Source of the DNA: Nannochloris sp. 'desiccata'
Lineage: Eukaryota; Chlorophyta; Trebouxiophyceae; Chlorellales; Chlorellaceae
Reading direction: 5' to 3'
DNA: 64,000 nt
Assembly (NCBI GenBank): GCA_019044685.2
Contig: JAGTXX020000006.1
Location: forward strand, 2,437,501-2,501,500
Each line of letters begins with the position of its first letter. Positions within the stretch are counted from its first letter, which is position 1. Shown here in pieces: positions 1 to 8,761 of the stretch. Position numbers and translations under genes: made by a program. Below the pieces are notes generated by a model, which saw only the letters and a list, made by a program, of their open reading frames with translations, was not told the origin of the DNA and did not search any database.

Positions 1-405
1 ACTGCAGGGACTACTAGGTGCAGAAGAGTGGCAGCGGTGTAATAGACAATGCAAGCTTGTGCAAAGGCCACCCCAAAGCCTCCCCCATATAAGGGCCACA
101 TTGATCACTTTTACTCTATATCTGCAATATACTAGATGTCTTAAAGCGAAAATGAGCGAGGCAAACGTGATGACTGACGGAATTCTTGATTAAAACATCA
201 CTAAAGTATAATAAAAGGACGCATACTGTACATGTCCGAGATGCTTGAACAAAGGGCAGAATAGAATTTTGTGTGCTGAAATGCAGAGATCTTCAGATAT
301 AAGGGCTTGCTCGCTCTGTGCTTTGGCTGGTTTGATTTTGCACGTGGCCTAAAGAATGGGGTTTCAATGGTCTGTTGATCTTATTATATTGTTTCATACA
401 ACACA
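1..405. other. Intergenic / 5' flank of biotin synthase
   Basis: AT-rich stretch before the biotin synthase start. I see no coding potential, tRNA or repeat that I can support. It presumably holds the promoter and 5' UTR. Confidence 0.4.
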
Positions 406-1781
406 ATGCAGCAATCTCGGACAGTGGTCAGCGGCCTTTTGCGTCGTCTGACTTCTGGCCAAAGTGATGCGACTGTCGCATTTAACCTTGGTCTTCGCCA
501 CCTTTCGAACACGTCATCCGCTCAACATGTGCAACCAGCACCTGTAGATGATCTTACCGCAGAAAGCTTTGAGGATAAACCCCGATGGAAGCGCGAGCTG
601 GGTGCAATCCGCACAGATTGGACGTAAGCATGCTACTTTGACAGTATCGAGACACCTTTATCCTTCATCCAGTATCCCATTTTCATATATTATTTCTGTT
701 ATGCAGGCGTGAAGAGGTTGCGGAAGTGTTCAACACCTCCCTCCTTGACCTTGTTTTCAATGCCGCTGCCATTCACCGCCAACACAATGACCCTTCCATG
801 GTGCAACGCTGCACCTTGTTGTCCATCAAAACCGGCGGATGCCCTGAAAACTGCAATTACTGCAGTCAGTCCTCTTCTTGGTCGAAAGAAACAGGAACCA
901 AGGCTGAAAAATTAATTGAATTGGAGGCTGTCTACGAGGCGGCTCTCAGAGCAAAAGCTTCCGGCAGCACCCGTTTCTGCATGGGTGCAGCATGGCGTGG
1001 CCCTTCCCAAGTGGGTAAAGGCCAATTTGCACGCGTTCTTGAAATGGTCCGTCGTATACGCTCTTTGGATATGGAAGTCTGCACCACGCTGGGCATGCTG
1101 ACACCTGATCAAGCTGCTGAGCTTAGAACTGCTGGTCTCACTGCCTACAACCACAACTTGGACACATCAAAAGAATACTATAAAAAAGTAACAACCTCCA
1201 GAAACTACGAAGACCGTCTTGCTACTATTGAAAATGTAAGGCAAGCGGGTATCTCCGTATGTGCTGGGGGCATCATTGGACTTGGAGAAGGACACATGGA
1301 CCGTGTGGGTTTACTCCATCAACTAGCCACTTTACCTGCCCACCCGGAATCCGTACCAATTAATGCACTGGTGGCCGTAAAGGGGACTCCATTTGAAGAT
1401 AAAGAGGCCCCTACCGGGCTTGATGTTGTGCGATGTGTCGCCACTGCCAGAGTGCTGATGCCACGTACTGTGGTTCGTTTATCTGCTGGAAGGCTTGAAT
1501 TTTCATTTGCCGATCAAGCTTTATGTTTCTTGGCTGGTGCCAATTCGATTTTCGATGGGGACAAGTTGCTAACAACGCCAAATAATGATAGAAACGAGGA
1601 TGAAGCCATGTTCCAGTTGCTCGGTTTACAAAGTCGGCCAGCGTTTATGGATTACGCTGCAGGAAATGATAGTAGCAGGGAATTTGATCCTTCTACATGC
1701 AAACGTCGTGCTGAGGGTGAAGCTGCTGCGGTCGCAGCAGCAGGTGGTGGTAGTAAGCAACAGCAGCAGGAGAGAGCTTGA
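406..1781 (+). CDS. bioB: Biotin synthase (radical SAM)
   Basis: Exons 406-623 and 707-1781 (intron GT..CAG, phase 2) give a 430-residue protein. It inserts sulfur into dethiobiotin, the last step of biotin synthesis, normally in mitochondria in plants. The radical-SAM cluster motif CX3CX2C (CPENCNYC) lies at about residues 118-125, and the N-terminal linker (W-T-R-E-E-V...FNT..LDL) is typical of the family and is split by the intron. Downstream blocks such as YNHNLDTS, GGIIGLGEG and the RLSAGR segment with the cluster arginine are present. The first 50 or so residues are Ser/Arg/Leu-rich and look like a mitochondrial presequence. The C-terminus carries a short Ala/Gln-rich extension beyond the family core. 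The splice choice is fixed by restoring the conserved DWTREEV reading. Identification is secure. Confidence 0.97.
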
Positions 1782-2038
1782 ATAGATCTTCTGCTAAAAT
1801 ACTAAATTGTTTCATTTTTTCTTCCTTTCTTCCTTTTTCGTTGTTGTTGTTGTTTTCATATATATACATATACATTCGGGCTTTACATGATGCTAGAGAA
1901 CCGTATTACGACTGCTCCAAATTGACTTCAATTGAATTATGTAATTGCAAATCAACTGTCTTTCTTTCTTAAAAAATATACTTTTGACCTTCCGTCTCCA
2001 GAAGGAGGTTGCCCCTTTTTTTTTCATCTTTCTTAGTC

Positions 2039-2879
2039 TTAGGCAGCCAGTACCTCACGAGCAAACCTGTACGAAGTGGACCAGCAAGGTTGGCACAAAT
2101 CAACAGCCAGTTTGTCTTGCTTATTACGCAAAGTCTTATCAGCTCCTTGCTGCAACAAGTACTTGACAATTTCAACATGACCTCTCATGGCCGCCCAGTG
2201 GAGAGCTGTGTTATCTCCCATATCGATGGCGTTGACGTCAGCACCGTGTTCTACAAGAGAACGAACCGTGTGCAAGTGGCCGTTGTGGGCAGCGCGGATG
2301 ATAGGGGACTCGCCCATCTGCAAAGAAGTAAGAAGTTCGTTTGAGAGCGAGATTATTATGTTGCAAAGGCAGGGAAAAGAATAAAAGAGGAGAATGACAA
2401 ATAATATTAGGGCGTTACTATTCAACGTATTTCTATAAAATATGTATTGCTACGTACCACATTGCGTTGTTCAATGTCTGCTCCTTCCTCTAAAAGAAGT
2501 TTGCAGCAGGTAAGGTGGCCGTTACCGGCAGCGAGGAGAAGCGGGGGGTCACCGCAGTGGTCGGCTTCATTCAAAGGAGCGCCCTGCAAAAATTTAGCAG
2601 TATTTTGGTATATTAAAAACGTTTCCATTTTTCAAGCACTAGACCGTGGCTGCAGGTATATAAACAAAAATTGCGGCACGATCGAATTTCTCAAAACAGT
2701 TCTCACCTCCATAATGTGCTCCTTGACCCAATCATAATACCCATCCACGCAGTCCCTCCAGATGTTGGACTTTTCAGGAACGAATTTCCCGTTCTGCAGA
2801 GAAGTTTTTCATCGTTATTAAACGGCCACAGGTCATTCGCACAAAAAATGCAAGCACTTACAATAAGGTCAAAAGGCAT
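2039..2879 (-). CDS. Ankyrin-repeat protein
   Basis: Four exons on the minus strand: 2862-2879 (18 nt, MPFDLI), 2707-2793, 2458-2583 and 2039-2317, all phase 0, giving 169 residues. After a short non-repeat N-terminus with a WRDCVDGYYDWV block there are about three to four ankyrin repeats; the consensus G-H-L-x-x-V/C..LLxxGAD and T-A-L-H-W-A-A are easy to see. Such proteins are protein-protein adaptors; no catalytic domain is present, so the partner cannot be inferred. The gene converges on biotin synthase with only about 260 nt between stops, a pyrimidine-rich spacer with no gene. The 18-nt first exon rests on a good GTAAGT donor and an in-frame ATG. Ankyrin identity is certain, specific function unknown. 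Confidence 0.88.
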
Positions 2880-3210
2880 CTTTCCGAGCTAAAAACTTCC
2901 TTCCGACACACTATGTTTATCAATAATAGTATTATTATATTTATCAGATCAATATTTAGGGAACAAAGGTGGTCAACGCTTAGAACTACTGGTCTTGTGC
3001 CCAAAGAAAGTTCTTTTTCACAACGAGCCTCTCATGCCATTTGAGGGAAGGTTGCTGCTAGGTGTCCACATAGTTTACGGAGGAAACAAATAGTATACCT
3101 GTAGGAGCGAGCGCAGCCCTCTCATTGCAAAAATGTGTATGCCAATTTGAAAATTAGAACTTTACATAAATAAAATCCCTTCTACAACCGGAACACAGGC
3201 AAATAAGAAA
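2880..3210. other. Divergent intergenic region
   Basis: 331 nt between the divergent ankyrin and carrier genes. It presumably carries both promoters. No other feature seen. Confidence 0.4.
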
Positions 3211-4434
3211 ATGGCAGCAGGGAAATCTGCATCCCCGCCAATTTCTCTATTTCACCGCAGCGCAGCTGCAGCTGGAGCCTCTCTCGTCTCTGCCATTGTG
3301 GTGAATCCTCTGGATGTTGTAAAAGTAAGATCAATTTCGGAAAGCAGGCGTTCTAAATACTTGCCATTGAGCACCATTTAATGCTACCACGAGTTTGTTA
3401 TTGTTCTAACCTGTCATTTAAACTGATTCATTTTGCTTTCCCAGACACGGCTTCAAGCGCAAGGTGCCTTTGACGCCACCACCCGTGCTTTCCACACAGA
3501 GGCCTCCCTCTTAGAAAAATGGAATTTTGCAGGCTGTGGACCTACCTGCGTTAGAATAACAAACCCTGCGCTACCTTCCAACGTTTGTGGACCTGCCTGT
3601 GAACCACCATTGCCGTATAAAGGCACGTATCATGCTCTTAGAACAATCGCTCGAAAAGAAGGGATAAGCACTCTTTGGAGAGGCACAGACATCGCTTTAA
3701 TGATGTCTATCCCCATGGTAGGCATCTATCTCCCCTTGTACGATTATCTCTTAGAAGGAGCGCAGCAGCAAGGTGTAGGAGCAGCTGCCCCACTCCTTGC
3801 CGGCACTCTGGCAAGAACCGTTGCTGTCTATTGCACCGCACCATTTGAGCTGATTCGAACGAGGATACAAGCTGTACAAAGCCCAGCTATCTCCCCTGCT
3901 GGATACGGTATCTCCGATGCAAAATCATCTGGTTCCTATGGTAGTAGCTTTTCTACTGGAGGTACTAGCAGCAGGACTAGTAGCTCCAGCGGGCGGTTAC
4001 TGCAGCACTTGCCGATGCTGGATAAGACTTCAAAAACGAGAGCTTTACGTTCCCTCTGGACAGGCGTCGGTGCCACACTAGCGCGTGACGTCCCCTTTTC
4101 AGGTTTATATTGGGCCATGGTAGAGCCAATTAGAAAGAATTTACTCCCTCCAGAAGGGGCAAGCTCTGAGATGGAGGTGATGGTGGCCAATGTGGCTGCT
4201 GGTGGGATCTCTGGAGGCCTTTCGGGCGCAATAACCACCCCGTTAGACGTCGTAAAGACACGAACACAGCTCCAAATGGGTACGGATCACCCTGTATTGC
4301 GTACCCTAGCTTCTATTTTGAAGCAAGAAGGGGCTACGGGGTTGTTTTCTGGGTGGAGTGCGAGAGCGGCAAAAGCGGCGCCGGCGTGTGCAATCGTTCT
4401 TTCTGCTTATGAAATGTTGAAATTTTATCACTGA
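3211..4434 (+). CDS. Mitochondrial carrier, SLC25A39/Mtm1 type
   Basis: Exons 3211-3324 and 3445-4434 (phase 0) give 367 residues with the three-fold SLC25 repeat: PLDVVKTRLQ, APFELIRTRIQ and TPLDVVKTRTQ are the three carrier signatures. The first matrix loop is unusually long and holds four cysteines in two CX3C pairs (about residues 69, 73, 86, 90). That is the hallmark of the SLC25A39/SLC25A40/Mtm1 branch, where this loop has been reported to bind an iron-sulfur cluster and control stability; those proteins are needed for mitochondrial glutathione import and for manganese/SOD2 handling. The context block K-G-T-Y-H-A-L-R-T-I..EGI..LWRG follows the loop as in that branch. Between repeats 2 and 3 is a Ser/Gly-rich insert. 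Family assignment is certain; the glutathione substrate is inferred from the subfamily. Confidence 0.9.
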
Positions 4435-4964
4435 TTTTGATATTAATTTAATACATTGTAGATATATCGTAGATACGTGACTTCATGGAGTGCTAGAAGT
4501 AGATGACACTAGGTTCTTTTATTTCTGCTCCAATATTGAAAATAAATACATACAAATCTGATTGATCGGTGTCCTCGGCGTCGATGAGTTTTTTTTTTTT
4601 TTTTTTTAACTCCAAAGTCCTAAATTTGATTTCATACTAGATCTATATTCATTCTTGTACTTGCTTGCAACTTTCTGTACATAACCGCAGTCTAATTGAC
4701 GCATGTAAACTCTACTAAATACCCATAGAAATTAAATTTCAAATCTTAATAGGGGACCTTCACTTGGACCCATCCTGCTGGTCCACATTTCTTTCTTCCT
4801 TTTTATTCTAGGCACTGCAGCACTGGAATCTCAGTCGGGGATTTTTTGATAACAAAATGCAGTCCTTCCACTCTGCTATCATTATAATTAATATTTCTTT
4901 GCCTCGGCAAACCTTAAAAGCCCCTTATCTCTCTTAAGACCCTCCTAGATATCTTACATCAAGG
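4435..4964. other. Intergenic, with a T19 run
   Basis: 530 nt of AT-rich spacer between the carrier and the first small secreted gene. It holds a run of 19 T at 4589-4607 (length likely polymorphic) but no open frame or RNA gene I can support. Confidence 0.4.
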
Positions 4965-6015
4965 ATGAAGGTTGCTATTCTCCTTGTGGCGCTCGTCACC
5001 ATGGTTGCCAGTAAGTCTCTTGATAGCCTCTTAAACACAACCTTACACCTCATTTCTCTGTTGCTTATGCTGTGTGAGGTCACTGTTAAGGCCTCGCGGG
5101 CTATTTTGGGCCCGCGAGGTTGTTGTAAGATGACCTTGCTGGCACTTTTGCTGCACCCCGGCACCGCTGTCTCACTCATGTTTCTCTTTATGATACCTTG
5201 CAGGCCGTGAGTTGAAGCAGATTGGCATTGCCGTGAGTTTTTCAATACCTATACACCTTGAATTCTTAGTCTATAGGTTATTTTTATAATTTTCAGAGCT
5301 GACTAGGTTGACACACTCACGACGGCTGTCAAGACATCATCTTTCTCTGGCACTTATTTTCAATATTCTTTCTTTCTTCCTTTCTTTTTTTGTGCAGTTT
5401 GAAGTCTGCCCTCCCCTTGTCCTCAAAAATTGCTGCCAAAATTTTGATTTTGGTGAAATCACCGAGCTCCACTCTGGCAAAGCTTGGCCCGCAGAAGCCT
5501 CATGCGAATTTGAGCTCAAAGCTACAGTACCTGTCGGTATCCGCCCACTCGACAAGCCATTGAAGAAGAAAGATGATATCCACGCATACGTAGAGTAAGT
5601 TATTGGCTTTTTATCCCCGTTTTTCTCTTGAATATCTATCAATTTCACCCCTAACAAAAGCCTAAGTTTGAAAGCACAAACTGCCATCGATCCTTCACAC
5701 GTTTTCACTTTTTATTTTTCCCGCTCCCTCTGTTTTATCTTTTGCAGTATTGAGGTCGAAGAAAGCACTGTCGATCTTGTGACCACCGTTTCTTGGGATT
5801 TGTTCAAGTACGCTCCCCCAAATAACGTCTGGACTGCTGGTGATGGTGTATTCTGCCTGTGCCCTAGTCCTGATGCCGCCGTCGAGACTGTCAGCACTGC
5901 CGAAGTTGTAGTAATTGCTGGAGACGTAGAGGATGACACTGAAACCGTCGCTGAGGTTGATGTAGCCGATAGGCCTCGTCCTGGGGTCGCTGCCGTTGTC
6001 GCCGATAGCCCTTAA
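4965..6015 (+). CDS. Small secreted protein A, unknown family
   Basis: Four exons: 4965-5010, 5204-5232 (29 nt), 5398-5594 and 5748-6015, giving 179 residues. Residues 1-16 are a strong signal peptide (MKVAILLVALVTMVAS), then RELKQIGIA, so intron 1 falls right at the predicted cleavage region. The mature protein has C..NCC in its first third, a lone Cys, and a C-terminal FCLCPSP motif, followed by an acidic, Val/Ala/Asp-rich tail. I do not recognise a domain. The neighbour at 6737-7998 has the same exon plan and Cys order and is a clear paralogue, so the pair arose by tandem duplication. Splice sites are GTAAGT, GTGAGT and GTAAGT with good pyrimidine tracts. Intron 1 contains a GC-only 10-bp hairpin (5092-5119). 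Probably an extracellular or wall protein; no function can be given. Confidence 0.8.
5092..5119. repeat. GC-rich 10-bp hairpin in intron 1
   Basis: Perfect inverted repeat CCTCGCGGGC / GCCCGCGAGG around an 8-nt loop (5102-5109), inside intron 1 of secreted protein A. The surrounding intron is AT/T-rich, so the compositional contrast is sharp. It might affect splicing. It is far too short for a microRNA precursor. Confidence 0.7.
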
Positions 6016-6736
6016 ATACCAGGCGTTCATAAGCTAAACCTGAAATGTTTAAATAACCTTTGAACACGAACTGTTTAACTCTACCTAGTGCCATAATTAA
6101 TATAAAACACCCCCAACCCCCATGTATCCCCCATGAAGCTCACCAAGAATAACCATTTTAACTCCCCTGTTCCTCCTGACTTCTGCCCGACACTGTGTGA
6201 CGGCAGTTTAGGTTCCGCCTAGAACTTGTTTGCGGAACCTCGTCCTTTCCCCTTTTATAGATCCCAACTGACCTTCATTAGCTGCTCATTGGCGCTCATC
6301 TAATCCCTTATTAAGCATACTGTAACAAAAATTTCGCAAATAAAAGCTAGAGATCACTTTAAAAGAAAGATTATTTACCCAAATTGGAAGGAGAGACGCT
6401 CTGGGTTGATGGCAAATAATGTGATTCCATTGCTTCATAACAAGGATTGCATGGAACCTGCATCAAAAGTTGATCACCTATTTATCTATCGCCGACTCGA
6501 TAGACTATCGGCCGATTTATTTTGGATGGTCATGCAAGAATCATGCCTGCCAGATGGCAATATTTTCGAATTTCTGGGACAGAGCGAAGCAAAAGAACTG
6601 ATATTACAAGATGAATTTTGATATTGTGAAGTCAGCGCGCTGCGATTTATCAAGCTGCATCAAGCAAAGATCTGCTATTTTACTTTGATATATCTTTCAA
6701 ATTTGCCCCCACGCACCTGCTTTACAAGCTAGAAAG
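6016..6736. other. Intergenic between the tandem secreted genes
   Basis: 721 nt. Contains a 9-bp hairpin AGGTTCCGC / GCGGAACCT (6210-6218 with 6232-6240, 13-nt loop) about 195 nt after the upstream stop. A 71-codon open frame at 6406-6621 lacks family resemblance or codon signature and I do not call it. Confidence 0.4.
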
Positions 6737-7998
6737 ATGGTGCGCAGAATTGAGCTCATTTTCGTGCTCTCAGCCTTATTGGCTGCTACTTGTGTAACAG
6801 GTGAGGAGTGTCATCTAGCGCCAAGCTACTCAAATGTGCTTTTAACTTGGCAATAGCAGCAATATAATAAAGTTTAAAATTAGCGCTTGGAACATAACTG
6901 CATAGTAGAATAGTGAAATTTTCTCGAGGCTTCCTTCCTCAGGAAGTTCCTGCTGTGGCTTGTTGTTATCTCTGCCAGACTCTGACCTGTGGTACTTTAT
7001 TTTTGCGTCTTCTTTATACTTTTAATTGCAGGCCGCTCCCTTCGTCAAGGTACTCTCCTTTCTAAAATTCCCTAGCCTCTGTATACTTCAATACGCGTTC
7101 TTATTCTTTCTACCAACCAAGACTAAACCAAACCTGTCTCAATTGGCTCTTCTCCTCACTTTCCCACTCTTCTCCACCCAGATGGCCCTATTGGTCTCCC
7201 CACCACCAACTTCCTCTCCCAAGACTCTCAAGAACCTTCCGACACTGTTGATGTCAGCACTAGTACATCTGCTGCTGGTGAGAGCTCCTCATCCGGTTCT
7301 GATGACTCCAGCTCCCTTCAATCATCCTCGACTTGGGTTCAGCCACAGAATTTTAATCACACCTGGCCGGCCCATAACTACACTCTACCTGAAAACGTCA
7401 CTGTAGAAATTGTCATTGAGCATAAAGAGAAAGAGGAAGAGGAGGAGGCAAGTAACCTTATACCATTTTCATTTTTAAAGGGAAAAAAACAAACGAAAAA
7501 AAGAAAAAAACTTTTCTTACTTTCTTACTTACTTTCTTTCTTTATTTACCTGCAGGTTCCTGAATGCTCTGGTGCTGCTGCTTCCTGCTGCCACCAAACT
7601 CTCAATGTCATCCATGTCGATGAAGATACTACAATCCCTGTCCCTGGGCAAACTTGCACTTTTACTAAAGAAATTGTCAAAGTAATTACCCCGGCGTGTG
7701 CGGATATTCATTGCTGGTGGAATTGCGGACACAAGTGTGCAGAAAAGGCAGTGGTGGAAACTCTGTACGTCAACCAGACCTTAAATTTACTCATCGACCC
7801 TTACCCCCCTGCAACCTGGGCTTTCAAAGAGGTAAGCTAAATAAAAATGTTCATGTTCAACTGCTGGCTAACCCTAAAAACAACCTTCCGGTGTTTCTCT
7901 CTTTCCTGCAGGAAGCCCACTGCGTCTGCCCTGAGCCTGTGGAACAAGAGGTCACTATCACTGCTGCCGCCTCTGCTTCTGCCAGCACTCACCATTAA
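6737..7998 (+). CDS. Small secreted protein B, paralogue of A
   Basis: Five exons: 6737-6800, 7032-7049 (18 nt), 7182-7447, 7556-7831 and 7912-7998, giving 236 residues. A signal peptide covers about residues 1-21 (MVRRIELIFVLSALLAATC), then GRSLRQ, matching RELKQ of protein A. A Ser/Thr/Asp-rich low-complexity linker with N-glycosylation sequons follows; the conserved part starts with C..SCC, then C, CxDxHCWWNC, C, and ends HCVCPEP, which lines up with FCLCPSP of A. The third intron must start with GC (GAG/GCAAGT), because the nearby GT would bring in an in-frame stop in the second codon of the next exon; GCAAGT is the classic GC-AG donor. Family and role unknown. Paralogy with A is seen directly in the Cys spacing, the tiny second exon and the intron positions. 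Confidence 0.8.
7448..7555 (+). other. GC-AG intron
   Basis: Intron 3 of secreted protein B starts GCAAGT and ends in a pyrimidine tract plus TGCAG. All the other introns I resolved in the window use GT. The GC donor keeps phase 0 and leads into exon 4 with conserved Cys residues; the alternative GT four bases later gives a premature stop. Confidence 0.75.
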
Positions 7999-8761
7999 GA
8001 TCGCTTCATCTTCTCTTTCTTTACTGCAGCACCTTGTTCCTGCTGCACAAAAGGGCGCCCTTTTGAAATCTCTCTTTTAAAGAATTTCATGCATTATTTT
8101 CGATGCTGCAAGATGTTTCTCACTTTTATTCCGCAGGGTGTGTAAGAATTTGAACCTTAAAAAGAAATTTGACGCTAATTTACAGCAAAGTATTCTCATA
8201 GTGACCGAAATTTGTTCCGTTTAATTCAAACGGAAGTAGTCCCACAGCTCAACAGGGAAATAAAAAGGAAGAAGCTCAAACACACATTCAAATGACAAGT
8301 GGGGGAAAAAAGATAAAAAGAAAAGTACGCAAACTAATACAAATTGAAGCCTCTAGGTTCAGAAAATAGAGACAATGGGCAGAGAAATAAGGGCACACAG
8401 AAGATATAGAGAAAAGAGAGAGATAGAGAGAGGGAAAGAGAATACAGCGGGGCTCAAGGGGGGAGGTGACATAACAAGAAATTTTTGGAAAAGAAGTTTA
8501 TATACTCGCTAGCGGGAAAAGGGAAAGAGAGAGGAGAGCAAAGTTGAAGTATAATAGTTAAAAAAAAAAACATTATCTCATTCGTTTATTTATGTTGGGG
8601 GCGGTAGGGAAAATTTAAAGAAAAAGGGTGGCATTGACGATGCCTAGAAAAATGTAATTATCTCCCAGCTTGATTTGTTTTCTTCCTTGACGTCGTATTT
8701 AATTAATTACGGTATTCATAGTTAATTAATTGGATGTATGTAGTTCAAATAACTAAAGTGG
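7999..8761. other. Convergent intergenic region, GA-rich
   Basis: 763 nt between two convergent genes. Just after the stop of protein B sits a perfect 18-nt palindrome at 8048-8065 (CAAAAGGGC / GCCCTTTTG). From about 8390 to 8540 the plus strand is strongly purine-rich with GAGA-type microsatellite. No gene seen. Confidence 0.45.
8048..8065. repeat. Perfect 18-nt palindrome
   Basis: CAAAAGGGCGCCCTTTTG, 50 nt downstream of the stop of secreted protein B. It may lie in the 3' UTR and would fold only with a distorted loop, or act as a dimeric protein site. No function known. Confidence 0.6.

Noticed and set aside
5092..5119. MicroRNA precursor in intron 1 of secreted gene A
   Set aside because: The stem is only 10 bp, far shorter than a plant or algal precursor.
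6210..6240. 9-bp hairpin downstream of secreted gene A as a terminator
   Set aside because: Several 9-bp stems with loops under 20 nt are expected by chance in 64 kb, and eukaryotic Pol II does not use such terminators.
6406..6621. 71-codon open frame between the tandem secreted genes
   Set aside because: No family resemblance, no splice partner, and the length is within chance for this base composition.
8390..8540. Purine-rich (GA) tract as a regulatory element
   Set aside because: Low-complexity microsatellite between convergent genes; nothing beyond composition supports a function.
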